A stretch of DNA of 64,000 nt from Tetracladium setigerum (GCA_031472005.1 PZJY01000010.1:2170001-2234000), one strand, 5' to 3'; positions 46,930-59,988 are shown, numbered from the stretch's first letter. Notes: generated from the sequence alone by a model not told the origin. Numbers and translations are program-made.

Positions 46930-47480
46930 ATGTCACCATCCATGTCGTCCATACGAATCCCATATCGCTCTGCTCAGGTTCTCCCGCAAGGAATACCTCC
47001 ATTGAGTAGGACCAGTTCCCCATCCTATCTCAAGCCTCCCGATGGAACTAAGGCTGACACAACATCCGTGCAGATCTGTTCCGTCTGTGGGCGCATTCGC
47101 CATCAACCCTTCCACACATCATCTCCCTTGGAACAGCTTGTTTCCGCGATACCTCGCTTAGCCCACATATACGCGAACTTCTTTGTTTACACAACGCGAG
47201 GCGATTGAAATGCGAATACCAATGGAAGCAGCATGTGCAGATTGCAAAGCAAATCGGCGTACCCGTGGCACAGGTTTCGGCAATAGCATCGGGGGACATA
47301 CGTGGTGAGATGTGGTCCGTGGAGGAGAGGTCGTTGCTGGCATTTTTGGATGCTGTGATATCAGGACCCGAGGTTGACGATGACACTTTTTCTGCGGCGA
47401 AGAATTACTTCAGTGACCAGGTGTTGGTTGAGGTTGTTACATTACAGGTCCGGGACTATGCCAATCCTCGCTTGGATTAA
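46930..47480 (+). CDS. Carboxymuconolactone decarboxylase/AhpD-like protein
   Basis: Exons 46930-47005 and 47074-47480, with a 68-bp intron (GTAGGA donor, CTGAC branch, GCAG acceptor), 160 residues in phase. The core reads LFRLWAHSPSTLPHIISLG, then SPHIRELLCLHNARRLKCEYQWKQHV, IAKQIGVP, WSVEERSLLAFLDAV, VDDDTFSAAKNYFSDQVLVEVVTLQ. This is the AhpD-like all-helical fold. The motif has one Cys (C-EYQWKQH) rather than the CxxC of peroxidase-type AhpD, so redox activity is doubtful; many fungal relatives have the same CEY-W-QH form. The role is unknown; family members include lactone decarboxylases and thiol-peroxide reducers. Two start codons (46930, 46942) are possible. Confidence 0.82.
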
Positions 47481-50400
47481 TTGCTTACACTTAGTAGGGA
47501 TTTTATTATAGCCTCGCTCGTATTGCGACGGTTTTCCATGTTGATCTTGAGAATACAAGTAAGGAAGATGGACAGAAAGCAGTTCAAAAATGAACCACAG
47601 TACTCGGTCTAGGCGCCATTTGATACAAAAATACCCATGAAAGACTTCTTTTTACTTCATCTTCTATATCTTCAATCCTTCAATATATATGTGTTGACAA
47701 GTACGTACCCTTATGTTCAACACAACCTATTTTGGATTATTCTAGGTCTTTCGTAAACAAAACATTGCTTTCGCAGGCCATAATATCTATGTATTGACAT
47801 TTGTAGTGAAAATGCTTATCGCTTTGATACCGCAAGTCACTAAGTCCTACCGATGTAAACATAACCAATCTACTCATTCTTTATCGATTTTACTTCTCTG
47901 GGCTCAATTCAGGAATCCATCATTTCATTTCATTGAAGCCTCAAGCCACCCAACTCAACTGCCGGCATCTAATTCAATACCTCGGACATATCTCGACACT
48001 CCCTCGGTGAGACCAAAGCAAGGTCAATCCCTCCATTTGCCCACAAAAATTGTACACCATCCAGGACGAAACTCAAAATATCAAAAGACAGCAAACCAAT
48101 ATTCGCCACATTTCTCGCTTCTGTTCGACGCACTGCTCCATTGGACCAATTCAATACCGTACCAAGTTAATTCCCCGCATCGCACCGTACCGAGCAACTT
48201 CGATGCAGCATGCTGACATCTTCCTGCATGAATCTTACCTTGTTTTTTCCACCATTTTTCCTCTCTGGTTTGTCAAAATTGCCTTGAAGGTTCAGCCTCG
48301 AGACCCTGGATCTTGGCGCGCTTGCAGGTGATACTCGAGAATGTAAACCATCTGATTCTTTCGGATTATTGCCACTCGGTTAGGCATGGATGTATCGTGC
48401 TATCATGCAGGGACGTTGGACTTAAACGGGGTTGGACAAGGTTGTTGAATCGGACAGTGCAGCGCTGTCAGCGCAAATGTTCTCCTCGTTCTGTGAGCTT
48501 GTTTTGAGTTATTGTTTATTGAATTGAGATGCCGCGATGCCGCGATGCGGCACCTGCTTGATGCTTTTTGGGGAGGAAATCGATATTTATGGCTTGTTTC
48601 TGGGGATGCAAAAGAGGAACGAAACTTGTTTTTTGGTCTACAGGTTCTGTTTTCACCCCGCTGAACTGGTCCTTGCGCTCTGATAAGAGAGTTAATGATG
48701 AGTGGTTGGTCATTGAGTATGATTTAGAGTTTAGGTTGATCTTTCATGAAATATACGGCCAAACTTTCGCCCAAATTGCAAACAGTCAAGTACACAACCC
48801 CACAGATGTCAAGAAGAACACAACAACTGGGTCAAGAGGAACTTCTTACACCTTACACAACTCCTTCAGAGCCCATGATCCTTTGCAATCGGGTCCGACA
48901 TTCTCTCAGCAGTCATACACACAATCCCAACAGCGGTGTGCTGATTGGAAGTAATCGGCATCATACTCGCATACACAAGTCTCAATCCTTTTACTCCATG
49001 AAGTTTCAGCTCGCTGTCCACTACGCCTTCTTTTGCAACTTAGCAAAAACACTTCCCATGCTAATTGACGCCAACAATCCCACCATGGGTGAGGTATATC
49101 TCTCACTAGCTCTCGGACAATATCTTGGTCATGGGCATATTCCGGAAAATAAGCTCAATTTGTCAGATACTCGAAATGCACCTGATCTTCTCGCTTCTCT
49201 ATTCCTAGCTTAGTCGCACCCAAGGATTTCAATGTTTTCCTGGAAAGCTTCCAGAAGCCGGATGTAGGATTACCGGGCGTGGTGGCGCATCGAGATGCAT
49301 TTGCTTGAAGCAAGGTAAGATAAGCTTAGTTTCGAGTAAGCTGAGAGCGGTGGAAGGTGTGGTCTATTATACGAGTACCAACGGTTGGGGAAGGCGCTAG
49401 AATTACACGAAAGGGGCCAAAAGATAACATGAACAACAGATGAAACGGGTAGAGAGAGGGATCTTACCCTCTTTCCGGAAGTAGATATTGTCGCTGACAG
49501 CAATATGCATGCCATTTCTTCTCAGTTCTCACGCTGAACCGATTCCCCGCGAATCACGTCAGCCTCGTATGCTTATTTTTCAATGTGTTGGAAAGGTAAG
49601 GTGCGAATGGAAACAACCAGAACTTGGTGTGTATGATAGATCCTGAAAGAAAGAATGATTTCTGTTTCTGGTAAAACCACAACAACTTTTCCGGTGCGTA
49701 TATTTCCGGATATCAACACAATAACCGGTCTCGCTCCCTCCCTACAGAAGCAAGCGCCACACTCAGCGCCATCGTACAGAGAAAAGAAAGTAGATTAGGA
49801 GAAAAGAACTTATGAGTGAAATTGGACGCAGAATAGAGATCGGTTGGAAAAAAACGTTCAAGTGAAGAGGACTTGAAGTGGAGTATTGATTGCCGAAAGT
49901 ATGCGGTTTTGTATTAAGCAAAAGATTTTGAAGAGATTATAATACCTAACCATTCACTTTCAAGATTCATGTCTCGAAGAACTGCGCAAACTGCCTGCAT
50001 ATGTTAACTGTATTTCATTGTACCTGAGCCAAACATAGGCACCGTCATATTAAAATTTCACCTTCAAATCATCTATACATCAACACCACAACATTGCAGC
50101 ATTCTTGTCCAATCTGGCTCTTCAATTCTAATACAAGATCTGAAAAGGCCCTTTTGAACTTCTCTAGTTCTGAGCTTCTCTGGCTTGAGAAAGGTACCAA
50201 CTCAAAGATTTCAATCAAACCGTTGCTCCCCAAATTAACTGCTCATAGAAACGGATTACGTCTATCAAGCAGTCTGTACGCGTGTCTGTGTGAAGCAGGC
50301 GAGGAGGTCTTTCCAACGACTGGTTTGGAATATCAAGCCCCCACAGCACGAAAGAATACATCAAAAAGTCAATGAGATGATGGGGTGGGGAGAAAAGATT

Positions 50401-50856
50401 ATTTTGGTGATTTGGAGAATCGGAAGAAGAACTTGGATAGGAAGCTTGGGTGTGGTCGTGCGGAGGTTTGAGAGAATGAAAAGTAGGTAACGTATTGCAT
50501 TTTCTTGAATTATGGTAAGAGTGTTAGTATTATCAGTCGAAGCAGACAGAGGATTTTTATAGTCATTTTGATGGAAAAATTATGCGGTTATGGTAGAGAG
50601 AAGTGGGTAGGAAGGACAGTGCTTAAGCTTAGGGAGGTGGGCAAGAGCGAAGAAAAGAGTTACCCGGGAGCGATGTTTAGAGTGGAAGGACTATTATCGC
50701 AATTGGGGTGCTGCAAGCAAGATAGTATTGTAGACAAAATCCAGTTAGGAGTACAACAAATATGTAACATCTTTTCCTCATGCCTTCCCTACTGTCGACC
50801 ACAATAGCCCTTGATAACACCAAATATTCCGGTTTTGAGATAGTTTTGGCGTCATC
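47481..50856. other. Intergenic, no supported gene
   Basis: 3.4 kb without a convincing coding region. Short frames at 48568-49213 and 50094-50490 lack domains, codon bias and splice partners. A direct GATGCCGC repeat occurs at 48530-48546. The right end is the 3' flank of the minus-strand lcp5 gene. Confidence 0.45.
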
Positions 50857-51850
50857 TCAACCTCTCCTCTTCTGTGGGCGTCCACTGTCATCAACAAGTC
50901 GACTCCCAGCCTTCCTCTTCGTCAACTTATCAATACGATCAAAACCCTCCCCAAGACCCTTCCAATCTTCCCTCCATACCCGCATCCTTTGGCTTTCCCA
51001 TCTTCTTCTTCTCTTTCTTACTTGGCTTCGGCAATCTGACGTAATTCCTCTCCTCGTAATCCTTCCTCTCCTGTTCCGTCTGCCTTTCCTTGTCGCTCTT
51101 TACCCTTCTACCTCCGCTAACTGTTGTTGTTCCAATGGATGGTTCCGCGAATGGAGTAGATGAAAACTCGGTATTGATGAACTCCTCCAGGGTAGCTGAC
51201 TTCTGTGCTTTCTTGGATTCCTTTTCCCGTGGTCCACTAGTGGTAGGCATGGAGGTCGCTTGAATTCGAGGTGGTTTATAGACACCCGTACTTCTAGAAT
51301 CTCTCTTGTAGGACAACTCTTCTTCAGCTCCAGCTGGACGAACAAAAGCGCTGGGATTGGGCCTATACTGAAGATTGTCGATTTGAGGCGCATCCTCCGC
51401 ATCGCCCTCCTCGGCGTCATCAGAGTCCGAGTTTGAATCTGAATCTTTGGCAGGCCTTTGGATGATGGATTTGGCTTTAGGCTTCCCTGCTTCCTCTGCA
51501 CGTTTCGCATCGTCCGCGGCGCGAAGAACTTTGTCGATTTGGTATTTTAGTCGTGCTTCGAGCGGTCGCACACCCTTTTCAAGGTAAACCTGTAATTCCA
51601 CCAACTTTTTGACGACTGCCTTGTCCAAGCCGTCTTCGGTTGCCGAGTTGCCATTCTTGCGGTTGCGCAATTTGAGAATTATGAGGAAGACCAAATTTTG
51701 AAGGTACGATAGGAATAGTTCGTTCTTGACGTCGAGGAGGGAAATGCCATCTTTGACGGGAACCGGTGCTGTGATCTTTGCGGAGGAATCTGAAGCTGAT
51801 ACAAGAGCCTGTTTGAGCGTGTCAAGGAGGGCTCCAAAATTCAATGCCAT
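50857..51850 (-). CDS. lcp5: Sas10/Utp3/C1D family protein, Lcp5/neuroguidin
   Basis: Nucleolar U3 snoRNP/SSU-processome factor needed for 18S rRNA maturation. The N-terminal Sas10/Utp3 domain reads MALNFGALLDTLKQAL, GISLLDVKNELFLSYLQNLVFLIILKL and VVKKLVELQVYLEKGVRPLE-RLKYQIDKVL. An acidic Ser/Asp tract, then QYRPNPSAFVRP and GVYKPPRI, are typical of Lcp5. The C-terminus is KERQTEQERKDYEERNYVRL followed by basic runs. The naive frame stops at 50939, but the conserved end (EDWKGLGEGFDRIDKLTKRK...) continues in the next frame. One extra base in the CCC at 50970-50972 explains this, giving 331 codons ending at 50857. No introns. A sequence error is likely. Confidence 0.92.
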
Positions 51851-52269
51851 TGTTGCAATGCGACCTCAAGATGGGCGAAATCGGTGGTTGAAGTCTCGAG
51901 AACTTTTTTTATTTTTTTGGTTTTTGGGGGACGAGCGGAAAAACGTATCTCCGGATGGGACAGATTCCTGGAGCTCCTTCAGATGCGTCGTCACACGAGA
52001 AGTTGGAAGACAACGAATAACCAAGAACCAAGAATTGGGAGCACATTCGCCTTTCGATTCTGTCGCTATTGCATCTCATTTCACCCTTTAGATGAGTGAT
52101 TGAGATCCTCCAATTTACTTTGCTGTTCAATGTTCACCACTGAATAAAGAATCCATAAATAAGCCTCGTAAGCTCCTGAACAGGCCCCTTCGGACAGCTC
52201 AACAACGCCCCCAACTTCACACGTCAACATCAATCTAATATTTCTTTCAACAGTACACATATATTCGCC
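51851..52269. promoter_or_regulatory. Divergent intergenic region of lcp5 and the TM9 gene
   Basis: 419 bp between the two start codons. It must hold both promoters. No clear TATA box; pyrimidine-rich leader before 52270. Confidence 0.4.
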
Positions 52270-54265
52270 ATGCGTCTACGCGACATGTCGCCGTCTGCGG
52301 CAGTTTTTACGACGCTTCTGGCAGCTGCTCCGAACCTCGCGACGGCCTTCTACCTTCCAGGCGTTGCGCCTACCTCGTACAAGGAGAACGAAATCGTCCC
52401 ACTGAACGTCAACAGACTCACCCCTCTGGGTCTCTGGCAAGATGGCACTCTGCACTCAGTTGTTTCCTATGACTACTATTTCCCAGCCTTCCACTTCTGC
52501 AGGCCGGAACCCCAACCTGTACCAGTTTCCGAAAGTCTGGGAAGCATCCTCTTTGGCGACCGCATATTATCGTCCCCCTTTGAATTGAAGATGAAGACAA
52601 AGGAGCAATGCAAACAGCTATGCGAAGTCAAATTCGATCAAAAATCCTCAAATTTCGTCAACACTCGCATAGGTCAAGGGTTTGCGTTGAATTGGCTGGT
52701 GGATGGATTGCCTGCAGGACAATTGATCTCTGATGATGCAACTGGTGCGAAGTTCTATAGCTCTGGCTTTGAATTAGGATCTCCCACTGAGAAGGGACTG
52801 GCTTTGAATAATCATTACGATATCTTGATTGATTACCATGAGTTTGCAAAAGGACAGTACAGGGTCGTAGGAGTTATTGTGCACCCATCATCAAGAGCAG
52901 ATAATGGAGGACCAAACTGTGGGGAGGATGGGCCACCTCTTTTCCTCTCAGAAGAACAAGAGACTTCTGTAAAATGGTCTTACAGCGTTTACTGGCAAGA
53001 GTCGCCAACTGCATGGGCAACGAGATGGGACAAATATCTGCACGTTTTCGACCCAAAAATCCACTGGATCTCCCTGGTCAACTCTGCTGTTATTGTCGTC
53101 TTTCTCTGTTTCACCGTCTTCACGATTCTCATTCGAGCACTAAGGAAGGACATCGCAAGATACAACCGCTTGGATGATATTAATTTGGATGATCTCTCGG
53201 GTACCTCTGCAGTAGCCGATGAGGATGGAATTCAAGAAGATTCAGGTTGGAAGTTGGTACACGGGGATGTATTCCGTACTCCAAGCCGCCCTCTGATCTT
53301 ATCGGTCTTCCTCGGAAATGGAGCTCAACTGTTCGTCATGACCGGCTTCACAATTGCCTTTGCTCTCCTCGGATTCCTCTCGCCCTCCAACCGTGGTTCC
53401 CTTGGAACAATCATGATCCTTCTCTACACAATCCTCGGATTCATCGGTGGATACGTCTCTGCACGAGTCTACAAAACCTTCGGCGGCGAGCAATGGAAAC
53501 TCAACATCGGTCTCACTCCCTTCCTTGTTCCAGGTATCGTCTTCTCCACCTTCTTCTTCCTCAACCTCTTCCTCTGGGCCAAAGAATCCTCTGGCGCAGT
53601 ACCCTTCACAACTATGGTCGTCATAGTCGGCATCTGGTTCCTGATCTCCGTCCCCCTCTCCTTCGCCGGATCCTGGGTCGGTTTCCGTCAACAACCCATC
53701 ACGCCTCCCGTCCGCACCAACCAAATCCCGCGTCAAATCCCTCCTTCTACAACTTACATGCGTCCGATCCCCTCAGCCCTTATCGTGGGTATCCTTCCTT
53801 TCGGCGCCATCTTCGTCGAGCTCTATTTCATCATGTCATCCATCTGGTTCAGCAAGGTGTACTACATGTTTGGCTTCTTGTTCCTCTGCTACGGCCTTAT
53901 GATCATCACCTGCGCCGCCGTTACCGTCTTGCTCGTCTATTACTTGCTGTGCAGTGAGAATTACCATTGGCACTGGAGGGCTTTCCTGACTGCGGGTGCG
54001 AGTGCGGGTTATGTGTTTGCGAACGCGATGATTTACTGGTTGATGAAGTTGCAGTTGGGTGGTCTGGTCGGGAGTGTGTTGTATATGGGCTACAGCGCCT
54101 TGATATCGTTCTTGTTTTTCATACTTACTGGTAAGTCTTCGCCTTTCTCGTTTCCCAATCTCCAAAAAAAAAGTAATAAATACTAACAAGGCATTAGGCT
54201 CCATTGGCTTCTTCGCAAGCTGGCTGTTTGTCCAGAAAATATACGGCTCCATCAAAATCGACTAA
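52270..54265 (+). CDS. Transmembrane 9 superfamily protein (EMP70/nonaspanin)
   Basis: Golgi/endosomal nine-TM protein of the TMN family (yeast Emp70/Tmn2 group), linked to sorting of membrane proteins and to cell adhesion and copper handling. Exons 52270-54130 and 54198-54265, 642 residues, matching the family. It has an N-terminal signal peptide (to ATA), then FYLPGVAPTSYKENEIVPLNVNRL, YDYYFPAFHFC, SLGSILFGDRI-SSPFELKM and the conserved RIGQGFALNWLVDGLPAG. The lumenal domain is followed by nine hydrophobic segments with HGDVFR, FGGEQWKLNIGLTPFLVPG and PSALIVGILPFGAIFVELYFI. The short last exon encodes ASWLFVQKIYGSIKID, ending in a KxD-type COPI retrieval signal. No defect is seen. Confidence 0.96.
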
Positions 54266-54793
54266 TTGATTCCACACCGCAAAAAGGCGAAATCTGAAAT
54301 CAAAAACAACCTAACGAGAAGAAAAAAATGAAATCAAGGCAAAAAGTGGTAGTGGCAGAGATGGTGGTGATTTCTAAGCTATGATGGAAGGAGAAAGAAG
54401 GAAATCTGTATAAAAGAAAGCTTCATTTTTCGCCCTACTTTTTCTTGCAAGCAAGCCTCCTCTTTCTTTTTTGATTTGTATGATTGTGAAAAGAGGCATT
54501 TTATATATCTTTCTGCGCGAGACTGAGCACAGTAGCGTTTTGCGGTCGTTGTTTGCTTTGTTTGTAAACTAGGCTGGCAGCTAGGGAGAAGAGAAGGGAA
54601 GAGAAGTGATATGATAAATGAAAATATGATAATCCAGTATACTGCTGCCTATTGGTGTTGTTAATGTATAGTGTATCTTGTAATATTGATTTTACATATC
54701 AGTCCACCTCTTCGAGAAATGATCCCCTAGACATGGTCTAAAAATGATTTCGACCTCCTCAACTCTTTCAATGACCGACCGACTCGATCACCT
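54266..54793. other. Convergent 3' flanks of TM9 and med4
   Basis: 528 bp between the two stop codons. AT-rich with T-runs, consistent with 3' UTRs and polyadenylation regions on both strands. No gene. Confidence 0.5.
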
Positions 54794-55904
54794 TTAATCG
54801 TCGTCCTCATCGTCGTCATCATCATCGTCAAAATTATCCAACTCGAAAGCCCCCTTCTTCTTCGGCGGCGGACGCTGTTGCTGCAGATGCTGTGCTCCCG
54901 CAATCCCAGCATTATTTTCCATCACATCACCCATCTCTCTCCTCATCACTGGCGATGACCCCCTCGCTTCACTACCCAATACATCTCCCTCTCTCTCAGC
55001 GCCCCCGCTCTCACCCTCACCCTCACCCAATGGCTCCCCCTTCTCACTCATCATCTGAATGGTAGCCAAAGCGCCCCGCCTCAACAGATAATCCTGCGGC
55101 CAAGGCACAAACACGCCTTCGGGGATGGAAACCGCTAAATCGAATTGAGGCGGTAATTTTGTAGAGTGCTGCTGTTGCTGCTCGCCGTTCGCTGTGACTG
55201 CTGTGGTGCTGTTTGCATTATTACCAGGGATAGGCGTTGCTAAAGATGAAGCAACCGGTGTGGAATTCCCATTCGTATTCGCTCCCGTGCCTGTGCTTGT
55301 CGTTGGTGCTTCGCCCTCCTTTAAGATTCCATCAGCGCTCGCATCATTCGTTATCGCTGCTGCTGCTGCTGTCGTTCCACTAGCATCATTTACATTGTTG
55401 GCAGAGTCTGTACTCGCTTCCGTCTCGCGATAGGAGCCAGGGAGAGTGGTCTTGCTGATTCGTCGCGCGTAGGAGAGTAGTTCGGCGTAGGAAACTGGGT
55501 TGATATTTGTGGGTAGGGAGGTGCCGGGGAGAGAGAGGATTTCCGTGCGTGTGGAGGTTAGGAGGAGGAGAGAATCTTTGATTTGAGCGTCAAGTTCGAG
55601 GGAGCGTGTGCGTAGTGCTAGGAGGCGTGTGTGGTTGGTTTGGTGGATGTGTACTTTTTGGGGGAAGAGAGGAATTGTTAGTTTTGGGTTGCTTTGCTTT
55701 GCTTTTGGTATATGGAGAGAGATGAGATTGCATACGTTGTTCAAGACCTTGGTTTAACTCGCCGTCTGCGCTCACGAGGTCGTTTGCTAACTGGGGAGAT
55801 GGGTTGTAGGTGGAAAGTGACTTGATAAGTGTTTCGAGAGCGGCGGTTAGGCGTGCAAAGTGCGCATCGATTGTGCTTGACATGGGCGTATTCTTAGTTT
55901 CCAT
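54794..55904 (-). CDS. med4: Mediator of RNA polymerase II transcription, subunit 4
   Basis: Middle-module subunit of the Mediator complex in the nucleus. Exons 55736-55904 and 54794-55653, with an 82-bp intron (GTATGC donor), 342 residues in phase. The N-terminus has the Med4 pattern IDAHFARLTAALETLIKSL, YNPSPQLANDLVSADGELNQ then LEQ-L-IHQTNHTRLLALR across the intron and a coiled coil. The conserved VSYAELLSYARRISKTTLPGS follows. A low-complexity Ala/Thr/Asn/Gln linker precedes LAVSIPEGVFVPWPQDYLLRRGALATI, the Med4 C-terminal signature. The tail is a run of Asp with few Glu. Start at 55904 or at the second Met (55883). Confidence 0.95.
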
Positions 55905-57379
55905 GTTTGCAGGTGCCCGGTAATGATCGGGCTTGGTTGTATGGGGGATTGGTGAAGTTGAGAAGGAGGAAGAGAGACTGGGGGAAAGAATTGGTTGGTT
56001 TGTTGTTAGGTTGAAGCTTGAAGCTTGAGTCTGGCGAAGCTTGGCATTGTCAGCAATCTGCACTATTGCAACCCACATCCCTATTAGGGACCTACCTCGA
56101 CTTCCCCACTAAAGTTAGTTGAACTTCATTGTTGACATCAAAGAAAGTGCTTGCCTTTTCAACATGGACTTGTTTATTTTTTCAATTATACTATGTATAC
56201 AACGTTTACTTCACTCACTACCGTTTCGCCGGATCTCAAATTTTACGTCCGATATTGCTATCAAATGCCCTGAGAAACCTTGCATTTCATCCTTCTTCGG
56301 CTCAAACCGATGAGCATCTTTGTCTCTTCCTTCACATGCTTACATCAGATTAACAAAAACAGCTTTTTTATCCTAAACCAATTCAAGCATATATTTCGGA
56401 TCTCGCTTTCAAAAGCGCTAGTTCTTACCTATCTCTCGTCATCTTCCTCGGTCCCTCACTTCCTGCCCTGCCCTGCCTCACATCATTCCAGCCGCATGCA
56501 TGGCTCATACCGTCGATCCGTCCCCAAACATCCACATAGCATGGCCTCCTTTTACAAATTCGTGGCTGCTGACTGGCTAATTTTGATATTCTCCAAAGCT
56601 GAATGAAGACATTGTTCGTACCCTTCACGTAGTGCTAATCCGAACTAGCGTGGGTAAGCGAGTAGAGAGTCAGCCTCGTACCTGTAAGCCATAGGACGTG
56701 CAAAAATAACGTCGAGCTTGGCTTGTCTTGCTTCTTGTCATTTCTCACTTTCTTTCTTACTGGCAGGATCCCAAAGAGACCCGTCTCTCGCGTTCTCGCG
56801 TTGACAGCCAACCACATATGGGCCATTATCGAACAGTCTTGGATCTTGTTTTCACCGGGGTGCCTTGGTTTTGTCTGTCTTCCTTGGGTTTGGGATTTGT
56901 GACGATGTCACTCACTGTCGAAAACAAGCAATGACGGTGATAGTTTCCAAGTTGAGCTTAGAGCGGCTGAAAGGTTGTGGTGTTGTCGGTTGAGAATACT
57001 ACCTACCTTTGGAAGGAAGACCGTCTGCTGTCTACGCGTACTCGTATCTGTGGGCAATCGGATGGGATCGATTCGATTCGTTTGCTTATGCTTCTGGAGT
57101 GTATGTAAATGTTGGCAACTTGGCGGTGCTTGGGGTAAGGCTGTGTTTTTTTCTTCTTTTCTTTGTTGGGTTGAGTATATATACACTGCGGCTCGCATTT
57201 TTGAGTTTGGGTTGTACTGCTTCTCGTTCTTCGACATAAACTCTCCTTGTCTACGTCTATCTCTCTCTCTCCTATATCTCTCAAGACTTGGCCACTCCCG
57301 CACATATCTTCCTCAGACTATCATTTTATCTTGATCTCCAAGTAAATCAAACACATCTAAACTACGCATTACTTTCAAA
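55905..57379. other. Intergenic between med4 and the hemerythrin gene
   Basis: Promoters of two divergent genes. Several short frames on both strands are shadows or chance. Nothing else is seen. Confidence 0.5.
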
Positions 57380-58489
57380 ATGGGTCAAACTCCTGCAAAA
57401 CCCGTAAAGCAATGGCCGATGGCCCATTTGCGATGGTTCACTCACCTCAGTTTCGCACCGGCGTAAGTCTATACCTACCTCGTCTACCATACATACACCC
57501 TCTATACATCATCGTCCCAATATCCCAGCCAAAACTCACTCACCCAAACTAACAATATCAACCCATCCAGATCAAACCAGCAAAACACAGCGCCATAGCC
57601 TTCGCCAATGAAATGGCCCTCGTCCACAGCCACATAATCCGCATGCTCAACTGCGTCTACCTCCAAGCGCCTCACGTCCACCAGCCCAAAGACATCCAAG
57701 ACTTCACCACCTTCATCCACGCCATGCTCATGCTCATCCACGAGCACCACGGCAACGAAGAAGAGCTCTTCTTCCCGTGGATCGAGGAATCCGGGAAGAT
57801 CCCGGGTTACATGACTCCCAACGTCGAGCAGCATCATGCGTTTGGGGACGGGTTGAAGGAGTTGGAGGATTATGTGGCGGCGTTGAGAGCTGGGGAGGAA
57901 GGGGTGGTGTTTGATGGGGGGAAAGTGGTGCGCATTATCGATGGGTTTGGGGAGGTGTTGGTGAAGCATTTGGAGGAGGAGATTACGTTTTTGGAGGGGA
58001 TGGAAAAGTTTGGGGAAAAGATTGATTGGAAGGCAGTTGGGACGAGGATACAGAAGCATGCTGTTTCGACGGCTAATACGGTGGGTATTCCTTTTTCTTT
58101 TTCTTTTGTTCTTGTTTGGATTGCGTACCTTAACTGCATACCGTTTCCTTTCTCTCTTCCGTCCTTGTATTCTTGTTTGTATTACTTACCTTACTACCGA
58201 TCATCTACCGCCCTCTCTCGTCACTTCGCTTGAAGACTTCCCCAGGAATCAGAAAGCTAACTAACTCCCGACACAGGAATTCGTGATTCCCATCATGTTG
58301 ACAACCGGAGATCCAGATTACGAGGGCGGCATTCATTCGGATGTCTGGCCTCCGATGCCATGGCATGCGCTCCTGATCTTCCGTTGGTTCTTCGTTCCAA
58401 AGCACAAGGGTGCTTGGAGATTCTCGTGCTCGGATTCAGCTGGGAACCCGAGGGAATTGATGTTTTTGGGGGATGGTAATGCGAAGTGA
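57380..58489 (+). CDS. Hemerythrin-like HHE domain protein
   Basis: Four-helix bundle with a probable di-iron site. Exons 57380-57462, 57591-58080 and 58277-58489, 261 residues in phase. The intron 1 acceptor is CACAG at 57590, which is the only one that keeps frame. Metal-ligand candidates are the His and Glu in ALVHSHIIRML, LIHEHHGNEEELFFPW, VEQHHAFGDGL and VKHLEEEITFL, which is the HHE pattern. The C-terminal third (EFVIPIMLTTGDPDY, WPPMPWHALLIFRWFFVPKH, WRFSCSD) is the extension usual in fungal members. No signal peptide is present. By family it may sense or store oxygen, iron or nitric oxide; no specific role is known. Confidence 0.9.
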
Positions 58490-59988
58490 GTAAGGAAGAT
58501 ACAGAGTACGTAGGTATTTGGTCTTCCTCTTGAGGATGTGTAAGAGGATTGAAGAGATGGGTGTAATAGATGGGGTTCTGGTGCTTGGACATTTATGATG
58601 GAGTTTGGAAGGAGAGGCGAGTTGTCTTTCGCTTGATTGATTTGTTGTTCTTAGAGCGGGCGCAGATGTATTTGATAGAGCAATACTCACTCCGTAATGA
58701 GCTTGGAATCTCACCACCCATGCTTGCTTTGTACTTATTAAGATTACATGTACCTGGTCGTCCACTACAAACAAGCAACCGATCTGTAAATACGTCCACC
58801 ACTCCAGACACATTGTAGAGTACGGAATCACCCTCTTTCTTCAGGTAGCACAGGATGATAAACAAGGCAGGAAGCGAGGGAGAGAGAGAGCATCGCTTGA
58901 TCTTCAACACGTGACCCACCCACGCTCTCCGTCAAGTCACACCCCCAAAAATGTATGTGGATAAAGGGCCCAAGTTGTGAATGAAGTAATGCCCAAGACC
59001 CAAAGCAATGGAAGACGCCAATTATCAGGAAAGACCTTGGACTTCTCATGAAAAGCTTCTCTTTCTGCGGCAAAAGATTCGCCTCTGCTGATTTGATCAA
59101 TAAGCCCTCTAAGCGCCAGCACAGCCCCTAATACGGCAGCCTGAAGGTGTCGTAATGGTCATTAACCCCTCCATTCCACTTGCCTGTCATTTTGCCACCA
59201 TCACACTCGGTGTCGGGCGATCGGTGGTGGTAGTCGGTGGTGGTGGTGGGAGATGGACTGATGTGGCCAAGCGCGGGGGGAAGGGAAAGGAGGACTGGAC
59301 TGTAGCCATGACCTACGCAACCTTATTGCAACTCCGGCCAGCCAACAACTCTGACATCGAAACAACTATTTACACGAATCCACCCAAGTTGAACAGGAAT
59401 TTAACAACAACAACACCACCTTCGCACCGAGTATATCAGCCAGACTCTCGTGACGTGAATCAACCCATTCGAATTGCCGCATTCTGCTCAAGCAGCTCGA
59501 CACTTCCTGTCTGACCCCACTGCACGATCGTTCCTGCATACCATCACTCCTCAAGAATATACGATCTTTCCTCGCAATACGCGTACGAGTACGATCAACA
59601 CCACCACTTCCCCTTCTTCTTCCTTCGCCCATCGCGACAGAGCTATCTACGCCAAAAACACATCCGTTAGAGCAGGACAGAAGAACGGCAGACAACCAGC
59701 GTGCTTGGTAATCCCTCTGTCTTCCGGCGCATTTGCCATCTGGAGATTTCTTCGTGCTGACGGCCCCGGATTAGTCCGCCGACCGATTTACACATAACAC
59801 GACTCCATTCGCCTCGTCTTGACCTCAGGTAAAGCGAAGATCACCTGCGATACACACCAACGAACATACCAAGGGAATTGATAAGAGAGGAGATAGCATT
59901 GAGAGTGCTTGATTGATCGCTGCAAGGAACGAGCGGGAAGAAGGACAGACAGCAAGAATCGCAAGAAGCCCAAGAGACAGCTGGCAAG
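58490..59988. other. Intergenic, no supported gene
   Basis: Holds the 3' flank of the hemerythrin gene and the promoter and long leader of NCS-1. Frames at 59155-59797 have no protein-like character. A (GGTGGT)n-like patch lies at about 59222-59252. Confidence 0.45.

Noticed and set aside
53247..53957. 236-codon alternative frame within the TM9 gene
   Set aside because: Shadow of the strongly supported TM9 coding frame; His/Arg/Pro-rich composition is an artefact of the codon bias.
57463..57590. Apparent phase error between exons 1 and 2 of the hemerythrin gene
   Set aside because: Using the acceptor CACAG at 57590 rather than CCAG at 57570 keeps phase; no defect remains.
59155..59797. Two overlapping plus-strand frames of 107-119 codons
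   Set aside because: Ser/Thr/Pro-rich chance frames without domains, lying in the leader region of NCS-1.
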